A stretch of 64,000 nt of DNA, taken from SYFY01 sp031385325. Its GTDB lineage: Bacteria; Pseudomonadota; Gammaproteobacteria; Pseudomonadales; Azotimanducaceae. Position 1 is the stretch's first letter. Each line of letters opens with the position of its first letter. The stretch lies in NCBI GenBank assembly GCA_031385325.1, contig JANNBJ010000025.1:53993-117992 (forward strand), read 5' to 3'. The notes beneath the pieces were generated by a model that worked only from the letters and a program-made list of their open reading frames with translations, had not been told where the DNA came from and made no database searches. The position numbers and the translations under genes were made by a program. Shown one piece after another: positions 21,167-31,100 of this stretch.

Positions 21167-22201
21167 ATGCAACGCGCGGATTTCAACTATTACCTGCCTG
21201 AGGCGCTGATCGCTCAGGAACCGCTGACTGAGCGAACGTCGAGTCGCCTGTTGCAGATTCCCGCGACCGGTGCGTTTGTGCATGGAAATTTCCAGGATAT
21301 TCGCTCACTGCTCAAACCCGCAGATGTGCTGGTGCTCAATGACACCCTGGTCATCAAGGCGCGATTGCGGGGCGAAAAGGATTCTGGCGGCCGCGCCGAA
21401 GTACTGGTCGAGCGGATTGTTTCGACCTCACAAGCGCTGTGTCAGGTGCGGGTCAGCAAGCCGCTGCATCCGGGCCGAGAGATTCGCTTCAATCAGGCCA
21501 TTGCTACCGTTGAAGCACGTGAGGGTGAGTTCTATCGCCTGGCCTTCGACGCGCCGGTGCTCGAAGTGCTCGAACGTGAAGGCGAGATTCCGTTGCCACC
21601 TTATGTGCAGCGGGCGCCAGCAGCCGCTGATCTGCTGCGTTACCAGACAGTGTTCGCGCGGCACGCAGGCGCGATAGCCGCGCCCACGGCGGGGCTGCAC
21701 TTCGATGCGCAGCTGCTGGACAACATCGTTAACGACGGCGTCAGCATTGCCCGCATCACCCTGCATGTCGGCGCGGGTACGTTTCAGCCGCTGCGTACCG
21801 AAGATCTGTCAGCGCATCGTATGCATGGCGAAGTGTATTGCGTGACCAAAGACGCGGCGTTGACGATCAACCAGGCGCGCAGCCGGGGTGGCCGGGTGAT
21901 CGCAGTGGGAACCACGGTCGTGCGCACGCTCGAATCGGTGGCGGATGACAAAGGGGTTGTGCACGATGGCCAAGGTGAGACGGCGCTCTTCATCACACCC
22001 GGTTATCAATTCAAGATGGTTGACGCGCTTGTCACCAACTTTCACCTGCCACTGACTACCCTGCTGATGCTGGTGTGTGCATTTGCGGGTCGTGAACGTG
22101 TATTGGCCGCCTATGCCGAAGCCGTGGCGCGAGGCTATCGCTTCTTCAGTTATGGTGATGCGCAGTGGCTGGAAAAACGTTCGGAGCCTGCCGATGTATG
22201 A
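21167..22201 (+). CDS. queA: S-adenosylmethionine:tRNA ribosyltransferase-isomerase
   Basis: Transfers and rearranges the ribosyl part of SAM onto preQ1-tRNA to form epoxyqueuosine. It has 344 residues and the family landmarks DFNYYLPEALIAQEPL at the start, RTSSRLL, PAEALGLHF-type APTAGLHFDAQLL near 180, and VNFHLP-type TNFHLPLTTLLMLVCAFAG near 285. Start ATG at 21167; longer readings enter the tRNA. It overlaps tgt by 8 bases, so the two queuosine enzymes are made together. Confidence 0.96.
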   Translation: MQRADFNYYLPEALIAQEPLTERTSSRLLQIPATGAFVHGNFQDIRSLLKPADVLVLNDTLVIKARLRGEKDSGGRAEVLVERIVSTSQALCQVRVSKPLHPGREIRFNQAIATVEAREGEFYRLAFDAPVLEVLEREGEIPLPPYVQRAPAAADLLRYQTVFARHAGAIAAPTAGLHFDAQLLDNIVNDGVSIARITLHVGAGTFQPLRTEDLSAHRMHGEVYCVTKDAALTINQARSRGGRVIAVGTTVVRTLESVADDKGVVHDGQGETALFITPGYQFKMVDALVTNFHLPLTTLLMLVCAFAGRERVLAAYAEAVARGYRFFSYGDAQWLEKRSEPADV

Positions 22202-23306
22202 GTTGTTGGCGCAGGACGGCGAGGCGCGGCGCGGGCGAGTGCACGTGCCACATGGAACGATCGAAACACCGGTATTCATGCCCTGTGGGACCTATGGCAC
22301 AGTCAAAGGGATGACACCTGAAAACCTGGAGCAGGTGGGGACTCAGATCCTGCTTGGCAACACCTTCCACCTGATGCTGCGGCCGGGCGCGGAGCGCATC
22401 CGCGATCGTGGCGGCCTGCATCGTTTCATGCACTGGCAGCGCCCGATTCTCACCGACAGCGGGGGTTTTCAGGTCTGGAGTCTTGGTGAACTGCGCAAGA
22501 TCAGTGAGCACGGCGTGGTGTTCAAGTCGCCTATCAACGGCGACAAGGTCGAGCTGACACCGGAACGGTCTGTGCAGGTTCAGCAGTTGCTGGGCTCGGA
22601 CATCGTCATGGTGTTCGATGAGTGCACGCCATACCCAGCGAGCACGGAGCAGGCGCGCACCTCGATGGAATTGTCAATGCGCTGGGCTGCACGTTGCCGC
22701 AACGCTTTTGATCGCGCGCCAGGCAACAAACTGTTTGGTATTGTCCAGGGTGGCATGTACCCGACGCTGCGACGGGAACATCTTGAACAACTGGTCAGCG
22801 TCGGGTTCGATGGTTATGCGATAGGCGGGTTGTCGGTGGGTGAAGACAAGGCCGAGATGGATCATGTGCTGTGTGAACTTCTGCCCCACATGCCGGCCGA
22901 TCGACCACGTTATCTGATGGGTGTTGGCACCCCTGCGGACCTGGTGCGTGGCGTGGAACTGGGTGTCGACATGTTCGACTGTGTGATGCCAACCCGTAAC
23001 GGCCGCAATGGTTTTGCGTTCACCAGTCGAGGGATCGTCAAGATTCGCAATGCCAGACATCGGGATGCTGACGAACCACTGGATGCTGACTGTGCCTGTG
23101 GTACGTGTGCGCACTACTCACGTGCTTATCTGCACCACCTGGATCGTTGCGGAGAAATGCTCGGCGCAATTCTCATGACGCAGCACAATCTGCACTACTA
23201 TCACGCGCTGATGGCTCGTTTGCGCGCCTCTATCGAAACGGGTACATTTCGCAGCCTTCGCGACACCCTGCAACTCGCCTGGAACTCCTTGAATGAACCT
23301 GACTGA
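22194..23306 (+). CDS. tgt: tRNA-guanine transglycosylase
   Basis: Swaps guanine 34 for preQ1 in tRNAs for Tyr, His, Asn and Asp. In 370 residues the general acid/base Asp88 is in TDSGGFQVW, the nucleophile is Asp262 in MFDCVMPTRNGRNG, and the zinc ligands are Cys300, Cys302, Cys305 and His331. Its start overlaps queA and its end overlaps yajC by 14 bases, the conserved queA-tgt-yajC-secDF run. Confidence 0.97.
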   Translation: MYELLAQDGEARRGRVHVPHGTIETPVFMPCGTYGTVKGMTPENLEQVGTQILLGNTFHLMLRPGAERIRDRGGLHRFMHWQRPILTDSGGFQVWSLGELRKISEHGVVFKSPINGDKVELTPERSVQVQQLLGSDIVMVFDECTPYPASTEQARTSMELSMRWAARCRNAFDRAPGNKLFGIVQGGMYPTLRREHLEQLVSVGFDGYAIGGLSVGEDKAEMDHVLCELLPHMPADRPRYLMGVGTPADLVRGVELGVDMFDCVMPTRNGRNGFAFTSRGIVKIRNARHRDADEPLDADCACGTCAHYSRAYLHHLDRCGEMLGAILMTQHNLHYYHALMARLRASIETGTFRSLRDTLQLAWNSLNEPD

Positions 23307-23634
23307 CCTCACTATTTACGCGGCCGGCGTTGCCGCTGGCCCCCAAGAGCCGGGCTGGATGCCGTTCGTGATGATGGGTGGCATCATCGTGCTCTTCTAT
23401 TTCATGCTCATTCGACCGCAGAACAAGCGTCGCAAGGAGCACCTGTCGCTGATTGGTGGTCTGCAGAAAGGCGATGAGGTGGTCACCGCTGGGGGCATCG
23501 TCGGGATGGTCAACAAAGTCGAAGATGACTTTGTGAAGGTCCAGGTCGGCCACAACATCGAGATGCGGATCCAGAAAACAGCTATTGGTGCAACCCTGCC
23601 GAAAGGGACCATCAAGTCTCTGGACGCGGGCTGA
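23293..23634 (+). CDS. yajC: Sec translocon accessory protein YajC
   Basis: A 113-residue protein with one membrane helix (MPFVMMGGIIVLFYFMLIRPQ, about residues 20-40) and a small basic cytoplasmic domain with KRRKEHLSLIGGLQKGDEVVT. It associates with SecD and SecF, whose genes follow. The N-terminal 15 residues are small and polar. No odd features. Confidence 0.95.
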   Translation: MNLTDLTIYAAGVAAGPQEPGWMPFVMMGGIIVLFYFMLIRPQNKRRKEHLSLIGGLQKGDEVVTAGGIVGMVNKVEDDFVKVQVGHNIEMRIQKTAIGATLPKGTIKSLDAG

Positions 23635-23647
23635 GTCGAGTTTTCCC

Positions 23648-25558
23648 ATGGCGAATGGCCAGTCTTTTGGTAACGGCTTCCTTACGCCAAGAAGTGTAGG
23701 ACCTGCCCCGAATTCAGGGTCAGTTCTGCGTTATCTCGTTGTTTTGTTCATCATGGCGGTGGGGTCGATCTATGCTGCCCCCAATCTGTACCTGCCTGAT
23801 CCCGCGATTCGTATCAAAGCGCAGGACACAGCGCACGTCGTTGATGAGGGTGTGCTCAAGCGAGTGGAACAGGCGCTGCAGAAAGGCGGCGTTGAAGTCC
23901 TCGGTACTGAACTGGATAAGGATACGGGTCTCATTCGACTGAAAGAGCCGAATGATCAACACGCGGCTCGCAACACCATTCAACTGCTTCTGAACGAACG
24001 CGAAAGAAGCTACATCGTTGCTCTCGACCAGGCGTCGACTGTTCCTCAGTGGTTGCAGGCCATTGGCGGTAAACGCATGTCGCTCGGTCTCGACCTCTCC
24101 GGTGGGGTGCATTTCCTGCTGCAGGTCGACATGAATCAATTTATCGGCCTGCGACTCAAGAATGCTGCCGATGGCTTTCGCGATGCTCTGGTAGAAGGTC
24201 GTGTGCGGTACGTCACTGGGGAGTGGGTGAAGGACCAGGAGATCCTCATTCCGTTCGCGACCCAGGACGCACTGGCCACCGGTCGAGCGCTGATTGAAGC
24301 CATCAATGACGGTTTTCAGATCAGTGAGCAGACCGTCGCCGGCAATCCGGCGCTGCGACTGCGTTATGCAGACCAGAAAATCCGCGAACTGCAGGACTTT
24401 GCGATCTCGCAGAACCTGACCAGTCTGCGCAATCGTGTGAATGAACTCGGTGTTGCCGAGCCGCAGGTACAGCGGCTGGGTCGCGAACGTATCGTTCTCG
24501 ATTTGCCCGGCTTGCAGGATCCGGCCCGCGCCAAGGACATCATCAACAAGTTTGCGAACCTTGAATTCCGTCTGGGTGGACTTCCCAACGACCGTCCGTC
24601 ACAACTGGAAACCTATGACTACGAAGGTGGTCCGGTGCAGATCCAGGCGCGCAACATCGTCACCGGTGACGATGTCATCAACGCCGTGCAGGACTTCGAC
24701 CAGGAAACCAATCAACCGCAGGTTTCCATCACGCTCGATTCCGATGGCGGCGAGAAGATGCATGGCGTCACCAAGGACCACATTGGTGATCGCATGGCGA
24801 TCCTGTTCATCGAACAACAACCACGCGAACGTAAAGTGACCGGGTCTGACGGCGTGGAGACCATCGAGTACTACAGTACAACAACCCGCCGCCTGATCAA
24901 CGTTGCGACGGTGCAGGCTGCGCTGGGCTTTCGATTCCGCATCACGGGTGTGGAGTTGCAGGAGGCGCGGGACCTTGCCCTGTTGCTGCGCGCAGGCTCA
25001 TTGGCTGCTCCGATGTATATCGTCGAAGAGCGAACCATCGGGGCTAGCCTCGGCGAGGACAACATCCAGCGTGGCATCAACTCGATGTTGATCGGCATGG
25101 CGGTGGTGGTAGCGTTCATGATCCTGGTCTACAAAGGATTCGGACTCATTGCCAATGTGGCATTGGCATGCAACGTCATCCTTATCACGGCGGTTCTGTC
25201 CCTGCTGGGAGCGACGCTGACGATGCCGGGGATTGCAGGAATCGTGCTGACGATTGGCATGGCGGTAGACGCCAACGTACTGATCTTCTCCCGTATCCGG
25301 GAAGAATTGCTGATCAAACCTCCACAGGCCGCGATCCAGGCGGGTTTTGATCGGGCGTTCATCACTATCTTTGATTCGAACCTGACGACGTTTTTTATTG
25401 CCATCATCCTGTTCGGTATCGGCAGTGGTCCGGTGAAGGGATTTGCGGTGGTACTGGCTGTCGGCCTCATTACTTCGGTGTATACGGCGGTGCAGGTTGC
25501 TCAGGCGTTGATCAATCTTTTCTACGGCGGGCGTGAACTGAAGAAGGTGCGCATATGA
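23648..25558 (+). CDS. secD: Protein translocase subunit SecD
   Basis: Uses the proton gradient to pull preproteins out of SecYEG. It has 636 residues: one helix near 30-50 (YLVVLFIMAVGSIYAAPNLY), a large periplasmic domain, and five helices from about 465 on. Family landmarks are GLDLSGGVHFLLQVD near 145 and GMAVDANVLIFSRIREEL near 555, which is the conserved membrane Asp and Arg region. The ATG at 23648 is chosen; an in-frame reading from 23585 would overlap yajC. The stop overlaps secF as ATGA. Confidence 0.97.
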   Translation: MANGQSFGNGFLTPRSVGPAPNSGSVLRYLVVLFIMAVGSIYAAPNLYLPDPAIRIKAQDTAHVVDEGVLKRVEQALQKGGVEVLGTELDKDTGLIRLKEPNDQHAARNTIQLLLNERERSYIVALDQASTVPQWLQAIGGKRMSLGLDLSGGVHFLLQVDMNQFIGLRLKNAADGFRDALVEGRVRYVTGEWVKDQEILIPFATQDALATGRALIEAINDGFQISEQTVAGNPALRLRYADQKIRELQDFAISQNLTSLRNRVNELGVAEPQVQRLGRERIVLDLPGLQDPARAKDIINKFANLEFRLGGLPNDRPSQLETYDYEGGPVQIQARNIVTGDDVINAVQDFDQETNQPQVSITLDSDGGEKMHGVTKDHIGDRMAILFIEQQPRERKVTGSDGVETIEYYSTTTRRLINVATVQAALGFRFRITGVELQEARDLALLLRAGSLAAPMYIVEERTIGASLGEDNIQRGINSMLIGMAVVVAFMILVYKGFGLIANVALACNVILITAVLSLLGATLTMPGIAGIVLTIGMAVDANVLIFSRIREELLIKPPQAAIQAGFDRAFITIFDSNLTTFFIAIILFGIGSGPVKGFAVVLAVGLITSVYTAVQVAQALINLFYGGRELKKVRI

Positions 25559-26484
25559 CGCTCAATTTCAGGTTCATGGCCTGGCGACGGGTCGCCTTCG
25601 CGGTCTCGCTGTCATTGATGCTCATCTCGGCTGTTTCGCTGGCCGTGCGCGGGCTCAACTGGGGGCTCGATTTTTCCGGCGGCACGCTGGTCGAAATTGG
25701 CTTCGATCAGGCGGTCGATCCGGAAGCGGTTCGCGCTGATCTCGAGTCGAAAGGCTATAAAGAAGCAGTAGTCCAACAGTTTGGAACCGATCGGGAAATC
25801 GTTGTTCGTGTGCCACCGCAAGCCGAAGGTGACCAGAGCAAACTCGGCGATCAGGTGTTTGCATCGGTAGCTGCAGGCTTCGCAGGCGCGACGTTGCGAC
25901 AGTCCAGTTTTGTCGGCCCGGCCGTTGGTGACGAGTTGGCTGAGGACGGTGGCCTCGCCATGCTGGCGGCGCTCGCGATGATACTTGCCTATGTGATGTT
26001 CCGCTTCACCCGCCAGTTTGCGTTCGGCGCGGTAGGCGCGTTGTTTCACGACGTACTCATCACCCTTGGTTTTTTCTCGGTGTTTGGCTGGACCTTCGAT
26101 CTGCCAAGCCTCGCGGCAGTGCTGGCGGTCATTGGCTATTCCATCAATGACACGATCGTCATCGCGGACCGGATTCGCGAGAACATTCGTGCGATTCGCA
26201 AGATGGAAATTGCCGACGCGATCGACATATCGACCAATCAGACGCTTGATCGAACGTTGGCGACCTCGGGCACCACATTGTTTGTTGTCCTGGCGCTGCT
26301 TTTTCTCGGCGGTGAGATGGTACGCGGTTTCGCAATTGCGCTGACCATCGGTATCGTCGTGGGTACCTATTCTTCGATCTATATCGCCGCGGCGATCGCG
26401 CTGGTCATGAAAATCAATCGGGAGGATCTGCTTCCACCGGCCAAGGAAAAAGAGGCGGAGAGCACGGACGAATACGTCCCTTGA
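25555..26484 (+). CDS. secF: Protein translocase subunit SecF
   Basis: Partner of SecD, 309 residues with six membrane helices. The helix-1 exit has GLDFSGGTLVEIGF and the fourth-helix region carries GYSINDTIVIADRIREN, the conserved motif of the family. The C-terminal 25 residues are charged. It ends one base before the suhB stop codon on the opposite strand, with no gap between the two genes. Confidence 0.97.
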   Translation: MTLNFRFMAWRRVAFAVSLSLMLISAVSLAVRGLNWGLDFSGGTLVEIGFDQAVDPEAVRADLESKGYKEAVVQQFGTDREIVVRVPPQAEGDQSKLGDQVFASVAAGFAGATLRQSSFVGPAVGDELAEDGGLAMLAALAMILAYVMFRFTRQFAFGAVGALFHDVLITLGFFSVFGWTFDLPSLAAVLAVIGYSINDTIVIADRIRENIRAIRKMEIADAIDISTNQTLDRTLATSGTTLFVVLALLFLGGEMVRGFAIALTIGIVVGTYSSIYIAAAIALVMKINREDLLPPAKEKEAESTDEYVP

Positions 26485-27309
26485 TCAGATGATTTCCGGG
26501 GTCAGGTGTGGCCGAAGCGACTGCACCATGGCACGAAAGGTTTTCGGATTCGACGCCACGATATTGCCGGTTTTGTAGAAATTGTCCCCACCACGCCAAT
26601 CGCCGACAAACCCGCCTGCTTCCCGTACCAGCAGTGTTCCGGCACAGATATCCCATGGCGACAAGGCAAGCTCCCAGAAACCATCGACGCGCCCGGCGGC
26701 CACGTAGGCGAGATCCAGCGCCGCTGAACCCATTCGTCGGATAGCGCGACATTGGCCGGTGAGATCCTTCAGAGATGCCATGTACGCATCCAGATGAGTG
26801 GCCACCGCGCCAGGTGGAATGCCTGTACTCAGCACGGCTTCGGCCAGCTTCGTGCGGGAGCTGACTCGAATGCGTCGACCGTTCAGGTGTGCGCCATCGC
26901 CTCGACTGGCGGTGAACTCCTCGTTCTTGACCGGGTCATAAACCACGGCGTGTTCGAACTGAGTGCCACGTAGCACGCCGATGGAAACACAGAAGTGAGG
27001 AATGCCCTGCAGGTAGTTCAATGTGCCGTCCAGGGGATCGATAACCCAGGTGTACTGTCCGAGGTGACCTGCGCTCGAGGCGTCACCTTCGGCGATCTGA
27101 CCACCTTCTTCGCCTTGAATGGCATGGTTCGGGTATGCCTTTCGGATCACGTCGACGATCGCCGCCTCACAATCCCGGTCGACATTGCTGACGAAGTCGT
27201 TGCGGCTCTTTTCCTCGATGTTGAGATCGGAAAGGCGATCCATGGCCTGTACCATGATCTGGCCGGCGCGGCGGGCGGCACGCAGTGCCATGTTGACGTG
27301 AGGATGCAT
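26485..27309 (-). CDS. suhB: Inositol-1-monophosphatase family protein
   Basis: A Mg-dependent phosphatase of 274 residues; the enteric homologue also takes part in rRNA transcription complexes. Metal ligands are visible: Glu67/Glu68 in IQGEEGG, Asp91 and Asp94 in WVIDPLDGTLNYLQG, and a third Asp in the SPWDICAGTLLVREAGG motif near 220. The ATG at 27309 gives the normal N-terminus MHPHVNMALRAAR. It is divergent from trmJ with 100 bases between starts, the conserved gammaproteobacterial arrangement. Confidence 0.95.
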   Translation of the reverse strand: MHPHVNMALRAARRAGQIMVQAMDRLSDLNIEEKSRNDFVSNVDRDCEAAIVDVIRKAYPNHAIQGEEGGQIAEGDASSAGHLGQYTWVIDPLDGTLNYLQGIPHFCVSIGVLRGTQFEHAVVYDPVKNEEFTASRGDGAHLNGRRIRVSSRTKLAEAVLSTGIPPGAVATHLDAYMASLKDLTGQCRAIRRMGSAALDLAYVAAGRVDGFWELALSPWDICAGTLLVREAGGFVGDWRGGDNFYKTGNIVASNPKTFRAMVQSLRPHLTPEII

Positions 27310-27408
27310 TGACGGAGCCTGAAACAAAGCGGCGGCTATCTTAGCAGCGAGTTGCGACGCCCGCTTGGCGGCGGTTGGATAGAATCTGGTTACGGCGAGA
27401 GGTTGTGC

Positions 27409-28167
27409 ATGAGCTTGTTGGAAACGGCGGAAATGTTGCAGCGGGTGCGCATCGTGCTGGTGGAAACCAGTCACCCTGGCAATATCGGTGCGACTGCCAG
27501 GGCCATGAAAACGATGGGACTGACCGATCTGGTGCTTGTGCAACCCAAACGATTCCCCGACCCGCAGGCGCTGTGGCGGGCGGCCGGTGGCGACGATGTG
27601 TTGATCGGCGCCCGAGTGGTGGACAGTCTGGCCACGGCAATTGCCGACTGTCACTGGGTGGTCGCGACCAGCGCTCGGCAGCGCCGCATTCCGTGGCCGA
27701 TCTTGTCACCTCGCGACTTTGCCACCACGGCTGCGCAACGGTCAGGACAACAGGTGGCAGTGGTCTTTGGTCGCGAGGACAAGGGCTTGTCGAACGAAGA
27801 ACTGCAGTTGTGTCAGACACATGTGGAAATTCCGGCCAATCCTGAATATCCCATCCTCAATGTCGCCATGTCAGTGCAGGTGATTGCCTATGAGCTGTTT
27901 CAAGCGGTTGGCAAACGCAGCGAGCCGCTCGAGTGGGATCGGCCTCTCGCTCCCCATGCGTATGTGGAAGGATTCATGGGTCATCTCGACGCGGTGCTGA
28001 AGACCAGCAAATTTGTTGATGCAGGCAATCCGGGCCAGACCATGACGCGGTTTCGGCGGCTCTTCTCGCGGCTGGAAATGGATATCACGGAGATTGCGAT
28101 GCTCCGAGGGTTGCTCAAGCAGGTCTGCCCCGAAGCTGGCCCCGGCGAGATGGATGACCTCCATTGA
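27409..28167 (+). CDS. trmJ: tRNA (Cm32/Um32) methyltransferase TrmJ
   Basis: SPOUT-class enzyme that 2'-O-methylates position 32 of several tRNAs. In its 252 residues RIVLVETSHPGNIGATARAMKTMGL near 14-38, VFGREDKGLSNEEL near 115 and the knot segment IPANPEYPILNVAMSVQVIAYEL near 140 are the family motifs. GAGAGG stands before the ATG at 27409. In many relatives it precedes iscRS; here a two-gene ABC transporter unit on the other strand has come between them. Confidence 0.93.
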   Translation: MSLLETAEMLQRVRIVLVETSHPGNIGATARAMKTMGLTDLVLVQPKRFPDPQALWRAAGGDDVLIGARVVDSLATAIADCHWVVATSARQRRIPWPILSPRDFATTAAQRSGQQVAVVFGREDKGLSNEELQLCQTHVEIPANPEYPILNVAMSVQVIAYELFQAVGKRSEPLEWDRPLAPHAYVEGFMGHLDAVLKTSKFVDAGNPGQTMTRFRRLFSRLEMDITEIAMLRGLLKQVCPEAGPGEMDDLH

Positions 28168-28187
28168 TCACGCCGGTTTCATCAGCC

Positions 28188-31100
28188 TCAAAGGGTCTTG
28201 ATGTTGTTGTCCGGGTTTCGATCGATGAGCTTCAGATAGGGATCAACTACGACTCTCACCGGTCTGGTTATTGAGGTGATGTGCACTTCGTTTTTTCCCG
28301 TCACGAGCCTGTGCCGCGACAGGACCAGGGGTTTTGGCAGTACGTTGTCATGGGTGTCCGGATCGGCTTCCGGCAGCAGTGCAATATCCACCCACTGATC
28401 GAGTGGAGTCGGTGTTTCCACCCCTTTGCCGTCGGCGGTGAACTTTGACGCTTCGATCGTGATCGTGGTTTGCTGTTTACCGTCGTTGGCCGCAACTTCC
28501 GCGTCGGTGATCTCCAGATCGTATAGTGTGATACGTTCAAAAAGATCAGTGACAAGCGCCTGCGACCGTGCCGGCGCACATGCGCGTATGTCATTCAGCA
28601 GATCCTGTGCAGTCGGGAATGGCGGGCCCTTGAACGCAAAGCGGTTGAGAAAGTTCTTCAGCGCGCGATTCAGATTGGCCTCACCGATTTCGTTGCGCAG
28701 CGCATACATCACCACAGATCCTTTCCGGTAGTGCAGATAGGGCTGGTTTTCGGTAAGCAGCAGTGGCAATTCCTCAATCAGTTCACCTCCTCGGGATGCG
28801 AGATACCTGTCCATCTCGAACTTGATGAATCGCCGCATGTAGTCAGCGCCGTATTCCTTTTCCATCACCATGAGCGCTGAGTACTGCGCCAGTGTTTCAA
28901 CGATGACTGTTTCGCCCTGCATTGCTGCACCCGCTACCTGGTGGCCCCACCACTGGTGTGCCATTTCATGCGCGGTGACATAAAAGGTCAGATTGATGTC
29001 CTTCTTATCCCGCACATCGCTGATGAAGCCAATGGCTTCGGAAAATGGAATGGTGTTGGGAAATGATTGCGCAAACGTTGCGTAGCGCGGAAATTCGATG
29101 ATGCGAAACTGTTTGTACTGATACGGCGAAAATTCTCTGGAGAAGTAGTCGAGCGACTTCCTGGCGCTACTCATCATCACATCGACGTTCCAGGCATGTG
29201 CCGGATGGTGATAAACCTCCAGCGCGACATCGTTCCAGTGGTCCCGGCGGACTTCGTATCTGGCCGACATGAACGAAAAGAAAGGCCAGATCGGTGCGTC
29301 CATGGCGTATTCGAAAAAACGTCTGCCATTGGCTTGCCATTCCTTGCGCAGATAACCGGGTGCGATGGCGGTCTGATCGGGACTGGTGCTGATGGTGACC
29401 TTGAACTCGGTGCGCTGCGAGACACCAAATTGACTCTCGCCTAACCAGTTCGGATCGCCGAGTTTGGCCATCCGCACGACAGGAGGCAGATCATGCTCAC
29501 GACGTTTGTTGTTGTTCTGGAGCTCCCGGCCTGGGTCGTATCCCGTGACAGGGAGAATCTCTGTGCTGTCCACAAACGTTCCGTTTTCGACCACCCGGTT
29601 GTTCGGTCGACTGTTAACGAACCCGGGATTGCGCCATTCAAACGCGTAGTTGGCGATCGTCGTAGCGCCGGTTGGCAACGGTTGAGTAAAGGTCAGGAGA
29701 TAGTGGCCCAGGCGTTTATCGGACTCGGTGATTGCCGCACCGGCAACTTCCAGTTTCTCGATATCAAGTAGCGGATTGACCGCCAAGGCAAAGGCGTTGA
29801 TGGGCTTGTCTTGAGTGTTGCGCAGCACCACCGTACCGGTTGATCGAAGGCGCCTTTCGTCTGGATAGATGTCGACGGTGGCTTCGACCGAGTCTGCCTG
29901 CGGCAGTGGTTGTCCCAGATAATGTCGGTACTTCTTTTCATATTCCGCCTGGCGGGACTCGATGTCGTCCTCGACGCGATACTCGTTCAACACGTTTGTG
30001 TTGTAGAAGATCCAGCTGCCGGTCGCGATCAGCGCGATCACTGCAAGTCCCATCGAAACCCGCACGCCGACAGTGGTTCGATCGCGGGCCTGCTTCAATC
30101 GCTCGTGCAGCGTGAAGACACGACCGCGTGGGAACAGCAGATGGCTCACAAGAATCAGAATGACGCAGAACACCGCCCAATACAGCGTGAACCAGGCCCA
30201 GGGTTTAATGAAATGGCCGTACCCGTTCATGTCTGAATACATCGTGTCCGGGGTGCTGAACAGGTAAAGGTTGTGCTCAAAGCCAAAACTCTCGGCGGCA
30301 GACAGCCCGAGAAACACCAGGATCATGCCGAGCATGCCGATCCATCGATCGCCGGCCAACACGGTCACGAACACAGCGAGCACTGCCAGAAGTGCGAAAA
30401 AGAAGCCGTTGACGACGAACAGACCCTGCAGATAGAGAAGCGGCTGCACTTCGGTGAAGCCAAGGCTCAGCTGAATGACGATGCCGGTCAGCATCACCAC
30501 CGCAAGCAACGTTGCGATGATCGACCAGAGCGCGACGATCTTGGCAGCCACGATGATCCCATTGGCATAAGGCGTTGCGTCCAGAATGTCGGCGACTCGG
30601 AACGAACGCTCGCGATAGACCAGTTCACCGGCGTAGTACACGACTACCATCAGAACAAAAAACAGGAATCCGCCTTCGATAGCCCTGAGCATCAGGCCGG
30701 TGACCGGATAGGAGTTGGTGTCGTATGGCTGGTCGGTCGATCCGAAGATCACGGCGGTGACGTTCAACATGCCCATGGCGAGCAGCACGTAAAACGGCGC
30801 AGAACGCAACACGCCGCGATAGTCCATGCGAAGTTGCGACAGAAACTGATCCATCAATCCTGGGCGCGGTACTCCGCCGGAAAATCTGGCCGCTGTGTGT
30901 GGTGTCTTGTCTCTCTCCTGCTTCTTCTTGCGGCCTGGTCCGCTGAGTGCAAAGCGATAGCGCCAGGCGGTTACGGCGAGACAGATCAGTCCAACCGTTG
31001 ACCAGATGGCGCGATTGGCAAGCAGCGCGTTCTCGCCAAACACGTGGGGTAGTTCAAAGTTGCGCTCGTAGACGGTTGCGTAACGAAACGCCTCGCCGAA

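Noticed and set aside
30273..31001. Open frame of 242 codons on the plus strand inside the ABC permease gene, His- and Gln-rich
   Set aside because: Exactly antisense to membrane-helix codons of a clear gene; the odd composition is what the complement of hydrophobic codons gives. No ribosome site or homology by eye.
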